Of a stretch of DNA of 64,000 nt, positions 61,901 to 64,000 are shown piece after piece. Source of the DNA: Prunus persica (lineage: Eukaryota > Streptophyta > Magnoliopsida > Rosales > Rosaceae); contig NC_034016.1 of the NCBI RefSeq assembly GCF_000346465.2, positions 20,390,442-20,454,441 on the forward strand, written 5' to 3'. Both the position numbers and the translations under genes were made by a program. The notes beneath the pieces were generated by a model that was given only the letters and a program-made list of their open reading frames with translations, did not search any database and had not been told where the DNA came from. Numbering within the stretch: position 1 is the stretch's first letter; each line of letters opens with the position of its first letter.

Positions 61901-62692
61901 ACAACAATTCAATTGTTCAGTAAGCTGACTAACTGACAACAATTTAGTGGATAAAGATGGAACAAGTAAAGTATTAGACAGTGTGAGAGAGGATGAGAGT
62001 GCAACAGTGCCAACCCCTGTCACAGAATAAGTAACACCATTGGCATTTGCAATACAGGTTCGTCGAGGTTGTGTAGTATTCAGAAAATCATCAGGATCAA
62101 ACGTCATATGATCAGTTCCACCGGAATCAATTATCCAGCTCTTGGAATCAATCTTATCGGAAGTATGGAATCCATAACCAGTACCATTACTGGTCATATT
62201 GCATTGTCCTCGATCAATAAGAGTAGCCCACCAATTGGGATAGCCATGCGATTTAAAACAAGTCTCACAAGTGTGTCTTGGAACACCACAATATGATCAA
62301 TATGGTCCATGTGTCGGGGTCGTTAGTCTAGAAGTCATAATATGGGCAGCGGAAGATGCATATGATACAGGTTGAGTAGGAATTTGGATCGGAATCTGAG
62401 CCTGAATTGGGACCGGAGTCGAAGTCGAAATCGGGATCAGGGTCTGAATCAGAGACAAATTCGGGGTTGGGGTCATCATTAGAGTGGGGGTCGAGGTCGT
62501 CGTGGTCATAGTCGGGGTCGGGATCAGGGTCGTCAAAAGAGGATCCTGATTCTGGATCGGGTTCAGGGTCAAAGTCTACATCTGTAGGAGCGGAGCCATC
62601 TGGGCACTCAACTCAACGATGGTTAGTCGATAATGAGAGAAGGAGTCGGTGGTGCTACCTCCATGAGGGTTGAAAAAATCATCAACCCCCAT
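58908..62692 (-). pseudogene. Broken copia gag-pol polyprotein
   Basis: Starts at an ATG at 62692 (MGVDDFFNPHGG) with a stop soon after. A Thr/Pro-rich low-complexity stretch at about 62300-62570 replaces the expected gag core. A zinc-knuckle-like segment (CETCFKSHGYPNWW) follows, then protease DSG (WIIDSGGTDHM) near 62115, integrase zinc region (HHRLGHPS, CDTCILAKSH) and integrase catalytic pieces to about 61100. The longest open piece, 59470-60534 (354 residues), holds reverse transcriptase with YVDD and ends at a premature stop. An RNase H piece (NKAAIAIAQNP, DRTKHVEVDRHF) is at 58908-59123. Several frameshifts and stops separate the pieces, so no active polyprotein is expected. Confidence 0.9.
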
Positions 62693-62751
62693 AGCAGCGG
62701 CGGGGGTTTGAAACTAGAGTTAGCAATTCCAAGATCGCCGCTCTGATACCA

Positions 62752-62985
62752 TGCTAAAATATGAAAACTATGAGAGAATATTTGTTTGTGGGAATTTTCT
62801 GTGTATTCTTCTCCTTGTAGGAGGTCATATTTATAATACAACGAAACCTGAATAAGCAAGTAAATAATAAATTCCTAAATCTATTTACAGTAGAAAATCA
62901 AGAATTAAAGTAAATCAATTACACTTATAATAGAAATTCTTGGTGTGTAAGGAAAGCAAGTCAATATCCACAAGTCACGCCAACA
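62752..62985 (-). repeat. 5' LTR of the copia element
   Basis: 234 bases. Followed on the minus strand by TGGTATCAGAGCGGCGATC, the primer-binding site and leader. Confidence 0.92.
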
Positions 62986-63178
62986 CAACTTACACAACTT
63001 ACTATAAAGAACCAAAAACAAAAAGGCCCAGCCGTACATTTTCCTATGCTTAATTATTCATTATCAAGAAACTTAAATTAATTAAACGTTTGAAACTAAA
63101 ATCATTGGTTGATGGTTGAACGTCGATATGTAGATTCCTCCCTCTGCAGAGTCCTAGCTCTTTGTTTGGTACTCTACT

Positions 63179-63412
63179 TCAAGGGATAATCGGACTAGGG
63201 CCTCTGGGCGGGACAGGACGACTAAGCATTTGCTTGATCAAGGGAAAGAAGGGAGGATTAATTTTAGAACTGCCCCTAATTTGCAGGACATCTTTCTTCA
63301 TCCTCATCGTCAAGTTTTCTTCCCCATGCAACATTCTGCATGCCTCATATGATTGCATGTTCATAAGAAAAACAACTACCATGGCCACCAAAACCATGTG
63401 TACAGACTTCAT
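63179..63412 (-). CDS. Small secreted peptide precursor, copy D
   Basis: 77 residues, same layout as A and B: signal peptide (KSVHMVLVAMVVVFLM core), CRMLHGEEN, MRMKKDVLQIRG, then FFPLIKQMLSRPVPPRGPSPIIP. The tail has diverged most here (PVPPRGPSP against TVPSGGPNP). The copia element lies 193 bases downstream of the stop and leaves the reading frame intact. TATA at 63541-63548. Confidence 0.8.
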   Translation of the reverse strand: MKSVHMVLVAMVVVFLMNMQSYEACRMLHGEENLTMRMKKDVLQIRGSSKINPPFFPLIKQMLSRPVPPRGPSPIIP

Positions 63413-63540
63413 CGTGTTGGGAAAATAACAAAAAAATTTACTTTTTCTGTTTGGGTTTCTTTTTTTTGTGATCGCTGTGTATGCAATGCAAGCAAAAAGA
63501 TGGAAATGTATGAATGAATAATAGATCGGGGATATGAGGC

Positions 63541-63548
63541 CTTTTATA
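63541..63548 (-). promoter_or_regulatory. TATA box of peptide gene D
   Basis: TATAAAAG on the minus strand, 129 bases upstream of the start codon, with the same downstream ATTATTCATTCAT leader as copy B. Confidence 0.75.
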
Positions 63549-63578
63549 TATAGATATATATGCATCAATTCAATATGG

Positions 63579-63920
63579 ACCAATTTACACGACTTGAATT
63601 TGTTGAATATACATCTATTTGTTCCTGTTTTGACTCTTGACGATTACGTTAGAGGGTTAGAATTGAATGAGTCGGGTTTTACTATATTGTGAACTCTCAT
63701 CGATCAAAATGCAAAACACCTTTTTTTCTTCTTCTTTTTTTTTTATTTTTTATACCAATTTACACTACTTGAATTTTTGAATATACATCTATTTGTTCCT
63801 GTTTGGACTCTTGACGATTACGTTAGAGGGTTAGAATTGAATGAGTCGGGTTTTACTATATTGTGAACTCTCATAGATCAAAATGCAAAACACCTTTTTT
63901 TCTTCTTCTTCTTTTTTTTT
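63579..63920. repeat. Recent 175-bp tandem direct repeat
   Basis: Copy 1 begins ACCAATTTACACGACTTG at 63579, copy 2 ACCAATTTACACTACTTG at 63754. Both run through TGAACTCTCAT(C/A)GATCAAA to a CTTTTTTT tract. Only a handful of differences are visible. Confidence 0.9.
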
Positions 63921-64000
63921 TTTTTTTGGTTGTAATTCAAAATATTGTATGTATAATTTATATTCGTTTACTTAATCTAGTATATTTTGCAATTAAGTTT

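Larger units (their letters stand above)
58574..62985 (-). mobile_element. Ty1-copia LTR retrotransposon, degenerate
   Basis: 4.4 kb with two 234-bp LTRs. Next to the 5' LTR (minus strand) is a primer-binding site TGGTATCAGAGC, complementary to initiator-Met tRNA. Next to the 3' LTR is the polypurine tract GAGGGGGAG. Domain order is gag knuckle, protease, integrase, reverse transcriptase, RNase H, as in copia. The LTRs differ at about 12 of 234 positions, so the insertion is old, and the reading frame is broken. Target duplication is not clear: flanks read TATGTACA and CAACTTAC. Confidence 0.93.
63413..64000. other. Promoter of peptide gene D and a tandem duplication
   Basis: TATAAAAG at 63541-63548 (minus strand). 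Upstream, a block of about 175 bases (63579-63753) is repeated in direct orientation at 63754-63920 with very few changes. It contains the GTTTTGACTCTTGACGATTA promoter block common to all units. The rest is AT-rich. Confidence 0.7.

Overview
The window is nuclear DNA of a flowering plant, almost certainly a eudicot. Genes have many short AT-rich introns with GT-AG (rarely GC-AG) splice sites, intergenic DNA is AT-rich with many (GA)n/(CT)n microsatellites, and the genes are plant families: LOB-domain, PARP1, SUPERMAN-type zinc fingers and class XI myosin. The gene and repeat style would fit Rosaceae, but that is only an impression. One assembly gap (N) lies at 40570-41093.

Layout. 1-15 kb: an LBD16/29-type transcription factor (-), a 20-exon PARP1 (-) and a 7-exon deoxyhypusine hydroxylase (-). 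The hydroxylase diverges from a 5-exon Bet1-like SNARE gene (+) across a promoter carrying a telo-box and site II motifs. 17.5-29 kb: gene-poor, with two single-finger C2H2 repressor-type genes (TAC1-like and ZFP10/11-like, both -), a SINE-like element and a MITE-like element. 29.3-39.8 kb: a 28-exon class XI myosin (-) with an unusual neck and a short tail without the usual globular cargo domain. 40.5-45.8 kb: two DNA transposons side by side. One is a TIR-flanked element holding an inverted copy of two exons of the neighbouring myosin. The other is an apparently complete PIF/Harbinger element with a Myb-like ORF and a DDE transposase, ending about 120 bp before the next gene. 45.9-49.7 kb: a two-exon F-box/kelch gene (+) whose intron holds a MULE-like non-autonomous element with a 9-bp target duplication.

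48.6-64 kb: a segmentally duplicated array. Three intact genes (-) encode secreted peptide precursors of 76-77 residues ending in a VP(S/P)xGP(N/S)P motif. A fourth unit has lost its coding region. The copied block also carries the intron and 3' flank of the F-box gene without exon 2. A degenerate Ty1-copia element with 234-bp LTRs has inserted next to the last peptide gene.

The genes do not form a pathway. PARP1, DOHH and Bet1 are housekeeping genes (DNA-damage signalling, eIF5A hypusination, ER-Golgi traffic). The most interesting parts are the rebuilt myosin with a mobilised exon copy beside it, and the young secreted-peptide array.

Exon borders were placed by eye from splice consensus, reading-frame continuity and recalled family sequence. 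The phases of all genes reported as intact close without a frame error.
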